From contig CALXTV010000004.1 of NCBI GenBank assembly GCA_944391505.1, forward strand, positions 1 through 64,000: a stretch of DNA of 64,000 nt. Reading direction: 5' to 3'. Source of the stretch: an uncultured Alphaproteobacteria bacterium (GTDB taxonomy: Bacteria; Pseudomonadota; Alphaproteobacteria; RF32; CAG-239). The notes beneath the pieces were generated by a model. It was not told the origin of the DNA and did no database searches. It was given only the letters and a program-made list of their open reading frames with translations. Below, piece by piece: positions 25,548 to 33,904 of the stretch (positions are counted from its first letter, which is position 1; each line of letters opens with the position of its first letter). A program made the translations under genes and the position numbers.

Positions 25548-26752
25548 CAGTCGCTCTCCTCCATGGCCGTAATCAGCTTGTTGACGGAATCTTCCATATC
25601 TTCGGCAATGATAATCGGCAGCTTGGAATGTTCCAGAATATCTTTGGCCTCGTCTTTGTTGGTTCCCTCAAACCGAACCACCAGCGGCACGTTCAAACCG
25701 ACTTCGGAGGCTGCGGCAACAATACCGTCAGCAATCAGGTTGCAACGCAGAAAACCGCCGAGAATATTGATTAAAATTCCCTCAACCCGCGGATTGGTCA
25801 TAATGATTTTAATTCCGGCCGCAATTTTGTCTTTGTCGACACCGCCTTTGACATTCAGAAAACAGGCCGTTCCGTAGTCACCTCTGCCGCGAATAAGATC
25901 CATGGCCGTCAGGGCGATGCCGTCACCGTTGACAATGCAGCCGATGTTGCCGTCAAATTCGGAATACTGAAAGCCGTATTTTGCCGCTTTCAGTTCGCGG
26001 TCTTCTTCTTCATATTCGTCTTGGAGAACGCTGATTTCCTTATGCCGGTAGAGCGCGTTGTTATCAAAGCTCATTTTGGCGTCAAGCGCGATAATCTGCC
26101 CGGTTTTGGTAACACCGACCGGGTTGACCTCAATCATAACCGCGTCATAGTCGACAAAAGCCTGATGCATGCCGTTGATGAAAGTTTCCAGATTTTTGGC
26201 GACTTTCGGCTCCAGATTCAAAAATTCCATAACTTCCTGAATCTGCTCCGGGCTGGCGCCGGTAATCAGATCAAGATGAACGCGCAGAATATTTTCCGGC
26301 GACAAAATGGCCAAAGTTGTAATGTCTTCATCGTTCGTGTCGGCCACCAGCAGCGTAATTGCCGGAATCATCCGGTCGATGACCAGACTGGCATAAAAAG
26401 TTTTCCGAACCTTTGCAAAAGCTTCGACATAAATGCGGCCGACCTGCTTGCCTTTGGGGCCGGTCTGCACCGTTACCAGCGTTGAACCGAGCATTTTTTC
26501 GGCCTCCGGCATAATGTCGCGTCGGCTGCGCACCAGTCGGATACCGCCCCGGCGTCCGGCCTTTTTGTCCGTAAAATATCCTTTATTGCGCGCGCCGGAC
26601 TGAATCTGCGCTTTCAGCATCCACGGCCCGCGAAACGAAACCTGAGCCGCCGCTTTTTTTGCCTCGTGCGGCGTATAGGCAATCATACCCTTGGGAATGA
26701 CAATTCCGTATTGGCTGAGAATTTTTTTTGCCTGATACTCATGGATGTTCAT
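25547..26752 (-). CDS. sucC: SucC-like acyl-CoA ligase beta subunit, diverged ATP-grasp loop
   Basis: A 401-residue homologue of succinyl-CoA synthetase beta, normal length with the standard start MNIHEYQAKKIL. Known landmarks are present: LKAQ with K47, IEVNP, LDAKMSFDNNALYR, DGNIGCIVNG and a closing RFEGTNKDEA. The glycine-rich ATP loop, usually HAGGRGKAGGVK, is replaced by a longer, basic stretch (about residues 52-70). The usual GGGA segment reads KGGVD, and NIFGGIVRCD reads NILGGFLRCN. Together with the SucD-like partner this suggests a changed reaction. AGGAA lies in the sufE stop region. Confidence 0.88.
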   Translation of the reverse strand: MNIHEYQAKKILSQYGIVIPKGMIAYTPHEAKKAAAQVSFRGPWMLKAQIQSGARNKGYFTDKKAGRRGGIRLVRSRRDIMPEAEKMLGSTLVTVQTGPKGKQVGRIYVEAFAKVRKTFYASLVIDRMIPAITLLVADTNDEDITTLAILSPENILRVHLDLITGASPEQIQEVMEFLNLEPKVAKNLETFINGMHQAFVDYDAVMIEVNPVGVTKTGQIIALDAKMSFDNNALYRHKEISVLQDEYEEEDRELKAAKYGFQYSEFDGNIGCIVNGDGIALTAMDLIRGRGDYGTACFLNVKGGVDKDKIAAGIKIIMTNPRVEGILINILGGFLRCNLIADGIVAAASEVGLNVPLVVRFEGTNKDEAKDILEHSKLPIIIAEDMEDSVNKLITAMEESD

Positions 26753-26755
26753 GGC

Positions 26756-27160
26756 TTATTCCTGCAAATGGGAAGCGTAGAAGCGGATTTTTTCGATCAT
26801 CGACAGCAGGCCGTTGCGGCGGCTCGGGCTTAAGTGTTCTTCCAGGCCGAGCCGGGCGAAAATGTCGTCCAGATTAAGCGCGGCGATTTCTGCCGGCGTT
26901 TTGCCTTTGAAAATTGTCAGGACGACGGCAATCAGTCCGCGAACGATAATCGCGTCGCTGTCCCCTCGAAAAGAGAGAATGCCGTCTTTGAGCTCGGGAA
27001 CCAGCCAGACCTGCGACTGACAGCCCTTAACTTTAAACTCCTCGGTTTTAAATTTGTTGTCAAGAGGCGGCAGCCCGCTGCCGAGGTCAATCAGATAGCG
27101 GTATTTGTCTTCCCAATCCTCAAGCAGTTCGAAATTTTCAATTAATTCGTCAATATCCAT
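26756..27160 (-). CDS. sufE: Sulfur acceptor protein SufE
   Basis: A 134-residue SufE of standard length. The persulfide-accepting Cys lies in VKGCQSQVW (C47). The flanking DKYRYLIDLG, LPPLD and the C-terminal LSPSRRNGLLSMIEKI are typical. It receives sulfur from SufS and passes it to SufB. The gene is first in a minus-strand operon sufE-sucC-sucD-comF, with three bases to sucC and AAAGGGA before its ATG, rather than in the suf operon. Confidence 0.95.
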   Translation of the reverse strand: MDIDELIENFELLEDWEDKYRYLIDLGSGLPPLDNKFKTEEFKVKGCQSQVWLVPELKDGILSFRGDSDAIIVRGLIAVVLTIFKGKTPAEIAALNLDDIFARLGLEEHLSPSRRNGLLSMIEKIRFYASHLQE

Positions 27161-27253
27161 GGCTGTCCCTTTAGGTCTTTCTTACCGGAGTTTTAGCATT
27201 TTATCTTTTGTAAGTCTAGTTTTATCTGATTTATATAAATAAAGATTTAAAAC

Positions 27254-27289
27254 AAATAAAGAGTTTAGACAACTCTAAACTCTTTATTT
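27254..27289 (-). terminator. Terminator overlapping the stop of the peptidase C26 gene
   Basis: A perfect 16-base-pair stem (27254-27269 with 27274-27289) has a four-base loop. The TAA stop at 27265-27267 sits inside it, so the last codons form one arm. On the minus strand it is followed by G and TTTT. Confidence 0.8.
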
Positions 27290-28128
27290 GTTTCAGCGCA
27301 AGCCTCGATGAAGGCGGCAAAAAGGCGGAGCGAAACTTCGTCGCCGGTTTTTGCCGTTCTTTCGGGATGCCATTCAACCCCCAAAACAAAATCATGCCAG
27401 GGATGTTGCAGTTCAATAACTTCGACCACGCCGTCGGGAGCCAGTCCGGTAACCAGACATTCGCCTGTTTGCGCCGCATCAACTGCTGAGTTGTGACAAC
27501 TGTTTACCATAATCTTTTCGGTTTGCAGCAGCCGGCGGATAAAGCTTCCCTCTTGCAGAAGCACCGGATGAGACAACACGTAGGGCGGATGCAGATGACT
27601 TTCTTCTTTGGGCAGGTTCTCGTTGATTTTTGTTTTGACCCGTGCGCCTTTATAGACGGCGAGCATTTGTTCTCCGCCGCAGATGGCGAAAGTGGGAAGA
27701 TGTTTTGCCGCGGCATATTCGATAATGTCGACATAAGTCTGCGGCCTTTCTTCATAACCTTTGAATGCTTCGTTTTTGACCAGTCTGAAATTTCCGCCGA
27801 TTAGCAGAATACCGTCCGGAGCAATTTGGGTCAGCTGCATTTCCACTTTTCGGTAAGAAATGAAATAAGGCAGACCGCCGGCTCGGATAATGGCATCGAC
27901 ATAATCGGGAAAAATCGAAAAATCTTTTTCGGTTCGGTCAGGGTGTTGATCCTGCGCCAAAATAACCGCTATTCTCGGCCGTTTAAGGCTATAGTCAAAA
28001 TCGGGAAGCATGATTTTGGGAATTCCGCCGTTTTTCATAACTGAATAAACTTCGTCGGACGGAATGGCCCAAAGAGGCACTTTCTCCTGCGGATAAGAAA
28101 TTTTGCTGAGATAAAGTTTCCTTTCCAT
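27265..28128 (-). CDS. Gamma-glutamyl hydrolase-type protein (peptidase C26, PuuD-like)
   Basis: A 287-residue class I glutamine-amidotransferase-like enzyme. The nucleophile is in FAICGGEQM (C150), the catalytic His-Glu pair is in GVEWHPE (H254, E256), and PDGILLIGG leads into the oxyanion region. PuuD-type enzymes hydrolyse gamma-glutamyl-GABA in putrescine breakdown, but no puu genes are present, so the substrate is open. The first 50 residues are an extra N-terminal segment not usual in PuuD. Confidence 0.87.
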   Translation of the reverse strand: MERKLYLSKISYPQEKVPLWAIPSDEVYSVMKNGGIPKIMLPDFDYSLKRPRIAVILAQDQHPDRTEKDFSIFPDYVDAIIRAGGLPYFISYRKVEMQLTQIAPDGILLIGGNFRLVKNEAFKGYEERPQTYVDIIEYAAAKHLPTFAICGGEQMLAVYKGARVKTKINENLPKEESHLHPPYVLSHPVLLQEGSFIRRLLQTEKIMVNSCHNSAVDAAQTGECLVTGLAPDGVVEVIELQHPWHDFVLGVEWHPERTAKTGDEVSLRLFAAFIEACAETNKEFRVV

Positions 28129-28437
28129 ATAATAATAATTTAAATTTACGATGATAATAGGAACAATATTAACTTATTGTCGTAAATTTATCTTTTCTGT
28201 CAAATTTTGCAACAAAAATCTGCGCAAAATACAGAATAAAACTTTTTAGATAAAAGGGTTAACCCTGTTGAAAGTTGCAAAACAGCGATTATCTCTTCAG
28301 TGTCACGATGGTGATATATTAAACGAAAGTTTCTTATATCGGCTATGAGTGGCAGAGGAAAAAAAAACGATAGATGTTTACAGTACCCGGAAAAAAATTT
28401 TTTTCTGCGGTTACATACAACAGCTTTTGTTTTTTTG

Positions 28438-28468
28438 GGAGGGGATTGTAAGAGCCCCTCCTTTTTTT
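28438..28468 (+). terminator. Plus-strand terminator with no annotated gene in front
   Basis: GGAGGGG (28438-28444) pairs with CCCCTCC (28455-28461), followed by seven T. The T-run is on the plus strand only; the minus strand has A residues there, so it does not serve murA. The 338-base gap 28129-28466 holds no clear reading frame. TATATT at 28315-28320 is a possible -10 box, which would give a short RNA of about 140 bases. No known RNA family was recognised. Confidence 0.75.
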
Positions 28469-29765
28469 ATTCTTCGCTGTCTTCTTTCAGCCGTTCAATG
28501 TCGGCGCCGACGCCCCGCAGTTTTTCTTCCAGTTTTTCATAACCGCGGTCAAGATGGTAGACGCGGTTGACGATGGTTTCGCCCTCTGCGGCCAGACCGG
28601 CCAGAATTAAGGCAAAGGACGCACGCAGATCAGTAGCCATAACCGGTGCACCGGAAAGTTTTTTTACGCCGCGCACAATCGCGGAAGCATGTCCGTGTAC
28701 ATTTATGTTTGCGCCCATACGCAAAAGTTCGGGAACGTGCATGAACCTGTTTTCAAAAATTGTTTCGGTTACCATACCGGCACCTTCGGCCACCGTCAGC
28801 AGAGCCATAAACTGCGCCTGCAGGTCGGTCGGAAATCCGGGAAACGGCTCGGTAATGATGTCTTCGCCGATAAGCCTTTTTCCGGTTGCGTCAACCAAAA
28901 TGCCTCTTTCGGTAGGCGTAACCTCCACGCCCATTTTCTGCAAAACCTGCATGGGCGTCTTAAGCGTATAGGTCTGGGCGTTAATCAGCTCGATTCGTCC
29001 GCCGGTAATCGCAGCCGCCACGGCATAGGAACCGGCTTCGATACGGTCGGGAATAACCTTGTGGCGCGCGCCGTGCAGTTTTTCAACGCCCTCAATGGTC
29101 AAAATTGAAGTTCCGATACCTGAAATCTTGGCGCCCATGTCGTTCAGCAGATTGATTAAATCGCCGATTTCCGGTTCTTTGGCAGCATTTTCCAAAACGG
29201 TAATGCCGTCCGCCAAAACCGCAGCCATCAAAACATTGCAAGTTGCACCGACGGAAACCGTGCGAAAAACGATATGTGCGCCTTTCAGCCTGCCGTTAAC
29301 CTCACCGTAGACATATCCGTTGCGTATATCGATTTTGGCGCCCATCTCTTCCATGGCGGCCAGATGAATGTCCATCGGGCGCGTACCGATGGCACAGCCG
29401 CCTGGCAGCGAGAGTTCAACTTTGCCGGCCCGGGCCAGCAGCGGTCCCAAAACATAATAGGAAGCACGCATTTTGCGCACATAATCATAAGGGGCGGCAA
29501 TGCTTTCCAGTTTAGGCGTGCGATAAGAATAGGTTTTGGACGGGTGCCCGTCGACAAAGTCGTCAAAAGCGTCAATTTGGGTTCCGAGCTGCTCCAGCAG
29601 CAGGTTCATCGACTTGATGTCCGACAAAATCGGCATATTGGTCAGCGTAACCGTTTCGTCGGTAAGCAGGCTGGCGCAGATAAGCGGCAAAGCGGCATTT
29701 TTGGCGCCGCTGATAAAAATTTCACCGTTCAGTCTTTTGCCGCCCTTAATCTTAATCTTGTCCAT
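28467..29765 (-). CDS. murA: UDP-N-acetylglucosamine 1-carboxyvinyltransferase
   Basis: A 432-residue enzyme of the first committed step of peptidoglycan synthesis, adding enolpyruvate from PEP to UDP-GlcNAc in the cytoplasm. It has the N-terminal [10 protein letters not shown] (K22), the PEP-reacting and fosfomycin-binding Cys in [10 protein letters not shown] (C124), and the usual inside-out alpha/beta pattern. Length is standard or slightly long. Its start lies inside the end of a 47-residue upstream gene. Confidence 0.97.
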   Translation of the reverse strand: MDKIKIKGGKRLNGEIFISGAKNAALPLICASLLTDETVTLTNMPILSDIKSMNLLLEQLGTQIDAFDDFVDGHPSKTYSYRTPKLESIAAPYDYVRKMRASYYVLGPLLARAGKVELSLPGGCAIGTRPMDIHLAAMEEMGAKIDIRNGYVYGEVNGRLKGAHIVFRTVSVGATCNVLMAAVLADGITVLENAAKEPEIGDLINLLNDMGAKISGIGTSILTIEGVEKLHGARHKVIPDRIEAGSYAVAAAITGGRIELINAQTYTLKTPMQVLQKMGVEVTPTERGILVDATGKRLIGEDIITEPFPGFPTDLQAQFMALLTVAEGAGMVTETIFENRFMHVPELLRMGANINVHGHASAIVRGVKKLSGAPVMATDLRASFALILAGLAAEGETIVNRVYHLDRGYEKLEEKLRGVGADIERLKEDSEE

Positions 29766-29895
29766 TATCCTTTTTGTCCTTGTTTTTCATTTTTTCCCGT
29801 TCCTGCTGTTGCCGCCGGCGTTTTTCCAGATTTTTCCGTAAAGCTTCGGCCTCTTTTTCGAAACGGATTCCATCTGTTTTTTTCTTTTTTTCCAT
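29752..29895 (-). CDS. Small basic coiled-coil protein overlapping the murA start
   Basis: A 47-residue frame, ATG at 29895 and TAA at 29752-29754, overlapping murA by 14 bases in another frame. GGAAGGA lies nine bases upstream. The product is a very charged helix: [20 protein letters not shown], then [15 protein letters not shown] and an acidic-basic tail. Short proteins of the pattern R-L-x-x-A-L-R-x-N-L-x-R-R-K-x-Q are, from memory, often found in front of murA in alphaproteobacteria. Function is unknown; translational coupling with murA is likely. Confidence 0.7.
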   Translation of the reverse strand: MEKKKKTDGIRFEKEAEALRKNLEKRRRQQQEREKMKNKDKKDNGQD

Positions 29896-30000
29896 CAAAA
29901 AACATCCTTCCGGTTTCAGAGATTTTCAAACTATAAAACCTCTTAACAAAAAAAGCCATAAAATATTTTGTTTTTGCAAAAAAAGCAGGAACAAATAACG

Positions 30001-30459
30001 TTAAAAGTTTTTTTCAAGATTGATAATCTCCTGCAAATGAAAATTTTCGTCATAAATATAACGCCTGGCCACATATTTCCCGGCCATGATTTCGGGCAGG
30101 AAGTCACGGTCGGCTTCCCTCATTTCGGCATAAGGAATATCTTTCTCGTCAATCCAAAAAACTTTGGCTTCGTCTTTGTTTTCGTGAATCGTGCCGGAAA
30201 ATTCCGTGCTTTTATAGACGTGAACAAAAAAATCTTTGGTCGGAAATTCGACATAACCGACTTTTACCGGATTTTTAATCGTAAGTCCCGTTTCCTCAAA
30301 AGTTTCTCTGATGACACATTCTTCCATCGTTTCGCCGGGTTCCTGCTTTCCGCCGGGAAAATTCATGCAGCCCTTGTTAATGCCGCGCTGGTTCTGAACC
30401 ATCAAAAATTTTTTGTTTTTCACATCTTCCACAATGGATAAAGAAGCTTCTTTTCTCAT
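30001..30459 (-). CDS. NUDIX hydrolase (MutT/8-oxo-dGTPase-like)
   Basis: A 152-residue protein; the ATG at 30459 has GAGGA five bases upstream and is preferred over one six codons earlier. The complete Nudix box is present at GGKQEPGETMEECVIRETFE followed by ETGL, supplying the metal-binding REFxEExG-type glutamates. The family hydrolyses nucleoside diphosphates linked to other groups. Similarity to 8-oxo-dGTP diphosphatases (NFPGGK, FxVHVYKS) suggests nucleotide-pool cleaning, but the substrate is not certain. Confidence 0.88.
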   Translation of the reverse strand: MRKEASLSIVEDVKNKKFLMVQNQRGINKGCMNFPGGKQEPGETMEECVIRETFEETGLTIKNPVKVGYVEFPTKDFFVHVYKSTEFSGTIHENKDEAKVFWIDEKDIPYAEMREADRDFLPEIMAGKYVARRYIYDENFHLQEIINLEKNF

Positions 30460-30511
30460 CTGATTCCTCACTTTCAAATAAAATTAAAACGACAATTTGG
30501 CAAAACGGTTT

Positions 30512-30841
30512 TCAGGGCAGAAGATTTTTTTTGTATTTTGTGCCCCATTCCGCCATTGCATTGATAACCGGCTGCAAAGAAAGCCCGGTTTTGTTAAGAC
30601 TGTATTCAACTCTGGGCGGAACTTCCGCAAATACCTTACGGTTTAAGAGCCCGTCGTTTTCCAGTTCGCGAAGATTTTCGGTCAAAACCCGCTGGCTGAT
30701 GCCCTGCAGATTTTTGCGGAGTTCGCCGAAACGTTTTGTTCCGCCGAGCAAATCACGGATAATCAGCAGTTTCCATTTGTTGCCGATTAAATTTATTGTC
30801 GTGGCAACCGGGCAATCTAAAATTTTTTTGTTCGAAATCAT
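30512..30841 (-). CDS. HxlR-family winged-helix regulator
   Basis: A 109-residue single-domain protein. It has CPVATTINLIGNKWKLLII at the N-terminus (C10 is the conserved, often redox-sensing Cys), followed by the helix-turn-helix FGELRKNLQGISQRVLTENL and a wing with VEYSLNKTG. HxlR/HypR-type regulators respond to thiol stress or electrophiles. It is divergent from the secreted protein at 30971, with a 129-base shared promoter region, and probably controls it. GGAG precedes the ATG. Confidence 0.92.
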   Translation of the reverse strand: MISNKKILDCPVATTINLIGNKWKLLIIRDLLGGTKRFGELRKNLQGISQRVLTENLRELENDGLLNRKVFAEVPPRVEYSLNKTGLSLQPVINAMAEWGTKYKKNLLP

Positions 30842-30970
30842 TTGATTTTCTCCAATAGTTACTTTTTGAATACTTTATAATAAAATGGTGCCTTCTTTAC
30901 ATTTGCATCTTGTCATCATAATAATATTGTTGAAAACTTGATGCAAGAACTAAATTAAAAGGAATATGCC

Positions 30971-31858
30971 ATGAAAAAGACAATAACCACATTGCTTTCG
31001 GCCGCCGTACTGGCTTCCGCCGTTTCTGCAAAAGCCGCGTCGGTCACACCGCTTTCCGTAACCGAAAAGAATTTGGATGCCGGGCGCATGACCGTGTATG
31101 ATTACGGAACAATCAAACTTCATGCTTATGCAACCGGAGATGCCTTAAATGACGAGGCATATATTGTCGAGGGCAGGGATTCGCTGGTCGGAATTGAACT
31201 TCCGTCTTTTACCGCCGGCCTTGACGCTTGGAAAAAATATATACGAAGCCTGCAAAAACCGATGAATGATATTTTTCTGGCCAGTCATCCGGCCGGCGCG
31301 TCATATATAAAAGGAATGAATATATACGGAACCGAAGGCGCGGTCGAGTCCATGACCGGTGGTGCCGTCTATGCCACGACAACCGGTCTTCACAAGGTTT
31401 TTGGCGATGATTTTCACGGCAATGATATGGCCAAAATCAATAAGGTTGTTCCCGCCGGAAAAATAACCGTTGCCGGCATAAACTTTAAGGTTATTGACCG
31501 CGGCGGCGAATACGATTTGGAAATTCCCGAAGCCAATGCGGTGTATACGCATATGTTGGGAAAGAAAGTGCATTCGATTGTGACCGGTCGAAAACATTTG
31601 GACGCAATGCTTGAAGTTTTAACCGAATATCAGAAAAAAGGTTACAACATGATTTTGTCGGCCCATGCCGAACCTGAAGGACAGGATGCCGTCGCCGAAA
31701 AAATAACATACTTGCAGAAACTGAAAGACCTGTTAAAGCAAAACCAAACCGGAGCAAGCTTCAAAAAAGCCGTAATTGCTTTTTTTCCGGATTATGCCGG
31801 CGAAAATTATCTGGACATGACCGTAAATTCTCTGTACCAGGATAAAACGCCCGATTAA
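30971..31858 (+). CDS. Secreted metallo-beta-lactamase-like protein with lost metal ligands
   Basis: A 295-residue precursor with a signal peptide (MKKTITTLLS, cut near VSAKA). The mature part follows the MBL strand order: AYIVEGRDSLVGIELPSF, then DIFLASHPAGASYI where active enzymes have HxHxDH, and a late LSAHAEP. Since only one of the usual ligands remains, hydrolase activity is uncertain. AAGGA precedes the start. The gene faces away from an HxlR regulator, a layout common for inducible detoxification genes, and ends in a strong terminator. Confidence 0.65.
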   Translation: MKKTITTLLSAAVLASAVSAKAASVTPLSVTEKNLDAGRMTVYDYGTIKLHAYATGDALNDEAYIVEGRDSLVGIELPSFTAGLDAWKKYIRSLQKPMNDIFLASHPAGASYIKGMNIYGTEGAVESMTGGAVYATTTGLHKVFGDDFHGNDMAKINKVVPAGKITVAGINFKVIDRGGEYDLEIPEANAVYTHMLGKKVHSIVTGRKHLDAMLEVLTEYQKKGYNMILSAHAEPEGQDAVAEKITYLQKLKDLLKQNQTGASFKKAVIAFFPDYAGENYLDMTVNSLYQDKTPD

Positions 31859-31870
31859 ATCTCCACCCCC

Positions 31871-31896
31871 AAGGCCTCTCTAAAGAGGCCTTTTGC
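31871..31896 (+). terminator. Terminator after the secreted MBL-like gene
   Basis: AAGGCCTCT (31871-31879) pairs perfectly with AGAGGCCTT (31884-31892) and is followed by TT. It marks the left edge of the AT-rich island. Confidence 0.85.
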
Positions 31897-32712
31897 CTAA
31901 TTTGAATTGTATCCGAATTTTCTGGACAACAAAACTTCTTTCCAGTAGTTTTCTCGTGAAATGACATATTCATCTGAGGCCGTATTTAGAATTTGTTCCA
32001 GCAAGGTATAATGAAAATTATTTTGAACATATTCAAAACCTTTATCTTTTACAATTTTTTTCAATTCTTTGTTTCCACCGTGTCCGTCTGCAACATAATC
32101 TTTCCACCTGTTCCAGATTCCGCAGCCGCCATATGCCGAACCAATATATTCTTTACCGTTGTTTTTATCTTTTATTAAATATACTCCATAAATATTTTGC
32201 AAAGCAACATGCCAGTCTTTTAACTGATTATCAATAATAAATTTTAGATTTGCATAACTGATGCTAACAGAATTGTAACCCTTAAAACTTTGAAATTTAA
32301 CAGGTTCTTCCAAAATAGTCTTAACATACATTTCATCAAAAACGGTTTCCAGATTTAGTCGGCGGTTTCTTCCGCAAAATTTTAAGTTTACTTTTAACCT
32401 GCCAATAAATTCTTTAAATAAAGGGAGTTCCTGAATTACATATCGGTTGTCCTTGATATTTTGAACTTCATAAATACCGCTAAACAACCAAGTATCCTTT
32501 TCATCATATACATTTACAAAAGAAATAATATATTTTCTGTTAAAAGCGTTCGTCTGTGGTTTATATTCATTCCAAGACAGCCACCTTTTCTTGTCCGTCA
32601 AAAAAATATCTAAAGGTTCAACGATACCATTTGTTGATGCAAGATGTATTTTGTAGTCCTGTATGTTGTTAAAATTCATAATGGATGATAATTTTATTAA
32701 ATCAACAGTCAA
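31897..32712 (-). CDS. GIY-YIG nuclease family protein
   Basis: A 271-residue protein with an uncharacterised N-terminal domain (about 1-165, containing DKKRWLSW and DTWLFSGIYEV) and a C-terminal GIY-YIG domain: YGVYLIKDK, EYIGSAYG, IWNRWKDY, then ENYWKEVLLSRKFGYNSN. This matches an uncharacterised GIY-YIG subfamily with the same two-part build. The TTG start at 32712 is chosen because AGGAG lies seven bases upstream; an ATG at 32679 has no ribosome site. It should be a metal-dependent endonuclease, perhaps in DNA modification defence or mobility. Confidence 0.82.
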   Translation of the reverse strand: MTVDLIKLSSIMNFNNIQDYKIHLASTNGIVEPLDIFLTDKKRWLSWNEYKPQTNAFNRKYIISFVNVYDEKDTWLFSGIYEVQNIKDNRYVIQELPLFKEFIGRLKVNLKFCGRNRRLNLETVFDEMYVKTILEEPVKFQSFKGYNSVSISYANLKFIIDNQLKDWHVALQNIYGVYLIKDKNNGKEYIGSAYGGCGIWNRWKDYVADGHGGNKELKKIVKDKGFEYVQNNFHYTLLEQILNTASDEYVISRENYWKEVLLSRKFGYNSN

Positions 32713-32989
32713 TTTATCGCTCCTGTTTGTTTGGGACAATTTGCATAATTGTGATCATGGAAACATGAAAATGGTTTTATCAGATGTTTTCCAAATTAAA
32801 ATCATACATGATAGAGCCAAATATTCAATAGTGAGAATTTCGGTAGCAATTAAGACAAATATGCCCGAAAACATCAGATAGCCCGGAGCCGAACCAATCC
32901 GAAGTGTTGGCAATTTGATTTTATTATGTAAATTTTAGAAATTTTATATTATCATAAAAATATACATTTTTTATGAAAGATGATTAATA

Positions 32990-33598
32990 ATGGTTTTAGA
33001 AAATAAATTGAATATTACCAATCAAATTGAATTGAATAAGGTTGAAGAAAAACTCAGTAAAGAAAAGGCTAAAAAGCTTTTTGATAGTGGCAAAATCAAT
33101 CAGATAGAAGCAGGTACATTTGCCGGATTAAAACAGATTCATAAGTATTTGTTTGAAGATATTTATGATTTTGCCGGAAAAATGCGTGATATCAACATAT
33201 CAAAGGGCAACTTCAGATTTGCCCCGGTGATGTATTTGGAGCAAGCCCTAAAACATATTGATAAAATGCCACAATCAACTTTTGATGAAATTGTTGAAAA
33301 ATATGTTGAAATGAATATTGCCCATCCTTTTCGAGAAGGAAATGGTCGCGCAACAAGAATTTGGCTGGATTTAATATTTAAGAAAGAAATTAAACAAGTT
33401 GTTGATTGGAATAAAATCGATAAAGAAGATTACTTATCAGCAATGGAAAGAAGCCCTGTTAAAGATATTGAAATAAAACATCTTCTAAAAAATGCTTTAA
33501 CAGATAAAATTGATGAACGAGAAATCTTTATGAAAGGCATTAATGTAAGTTATTATTACGAAGGTTATGATGAATACGACATTCATAAGCTATTGTAA
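32990..33598 (+). CDS. Class III Fic protein AMP-transferase (NmFic type)
   Basis: A 202-residue Fic-domain protein. The catalytic loop is HPFREGNGR (residues 112-120, H112) and the flap is near [10 protein letters not shown]. The C-terminus carries the autoinhibitory motif SYYYEG (S187, E191, G192), the [S/T]xxxE[G/N] pattern that in class III proteins such as Neisseria meningitidis NmFic blocks ATP in the active site. Length and sequence layout match NmFic closely. It should AMPylate target proteins once the inhibitory helix is released, and needs no separate antitoxin; none is seen upstream. Confidence 0.92.
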   Translation: MVLENKLNITNQIELNKVEEKLSKEKAKKLFDSGKINQIEAGTFAGLKQIHKYLFEDIYDFAGKMRDINISKGNFRFAPVMYLEQALKHIDKMPQSTFDEIVEKYVEMNIAHPFREGNGRATRIWLDLIFKKEIKQVVDWNKIDKEDYLSAMERSPVKDIEIKHLLKNALTDKIDEREIFMKGINVSYYYEGYDEYDIHKLL

Positions 33599-33631
33599 TA
33601 TTGTACAATTAGCGGGCTAATGAGTATGCTA

Positions 33632-33706
33632 ATGAAAAATGATATAAAAATTTTTGAACAAACTAAGATTCGCTCAATCTATGATGAAAAAAAAGATATT
33701 TGGTAA
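33632..33706 (+). pseudogene. Truncated BRO/DinD-type antirepressor start
   Basis: The 306-base gap after fic holds a short frame that ends after 24 codons: MKNDIKIFEQTKIRS, then YDEKKDIW and TAA. This is the typical N-terminus of BRO-N/DinD-like proteins, in which the Trp is followed by YFSVVDV. The rest of the gene is missing and no further recognisable remnant follows, so it looks like a deletion remnant. The remaining bases to 33904 show nothing else. Confidence 0.55.
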
Positions 33707-33904
33707 CAAGATACCGTTAACTTTGATTTGATACATAGCATTTCCTTTCATAAATAGTTGTTTTACTCATTAACTATTTAAATCATGCCGTGTATTTTCT
33801 TTATTGGGAGCCCCTTATTTTCTACTTTCTGGTAACATTTTGCTACGATTTATATAAGAAGCATAGAGTTATAATTTTAATTAGCCTATTGTGATTTGGC
33901 AAAA

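Noticed and set aside
29765-29959. 64-residue minus-strand frame just upstream of murA
   Set aside because: A different frame (29752-29895) has the ribosome site and a coherent charged-helix product; this one is its shadow.
32761-32881. Small antitoxin upstream of fic
   Set aside because: Only a poor 38-codon frame without a ribosome site or an [S/T]xxxE[G/N] motif is present; the Fic protein carries its own inhibitory motif.
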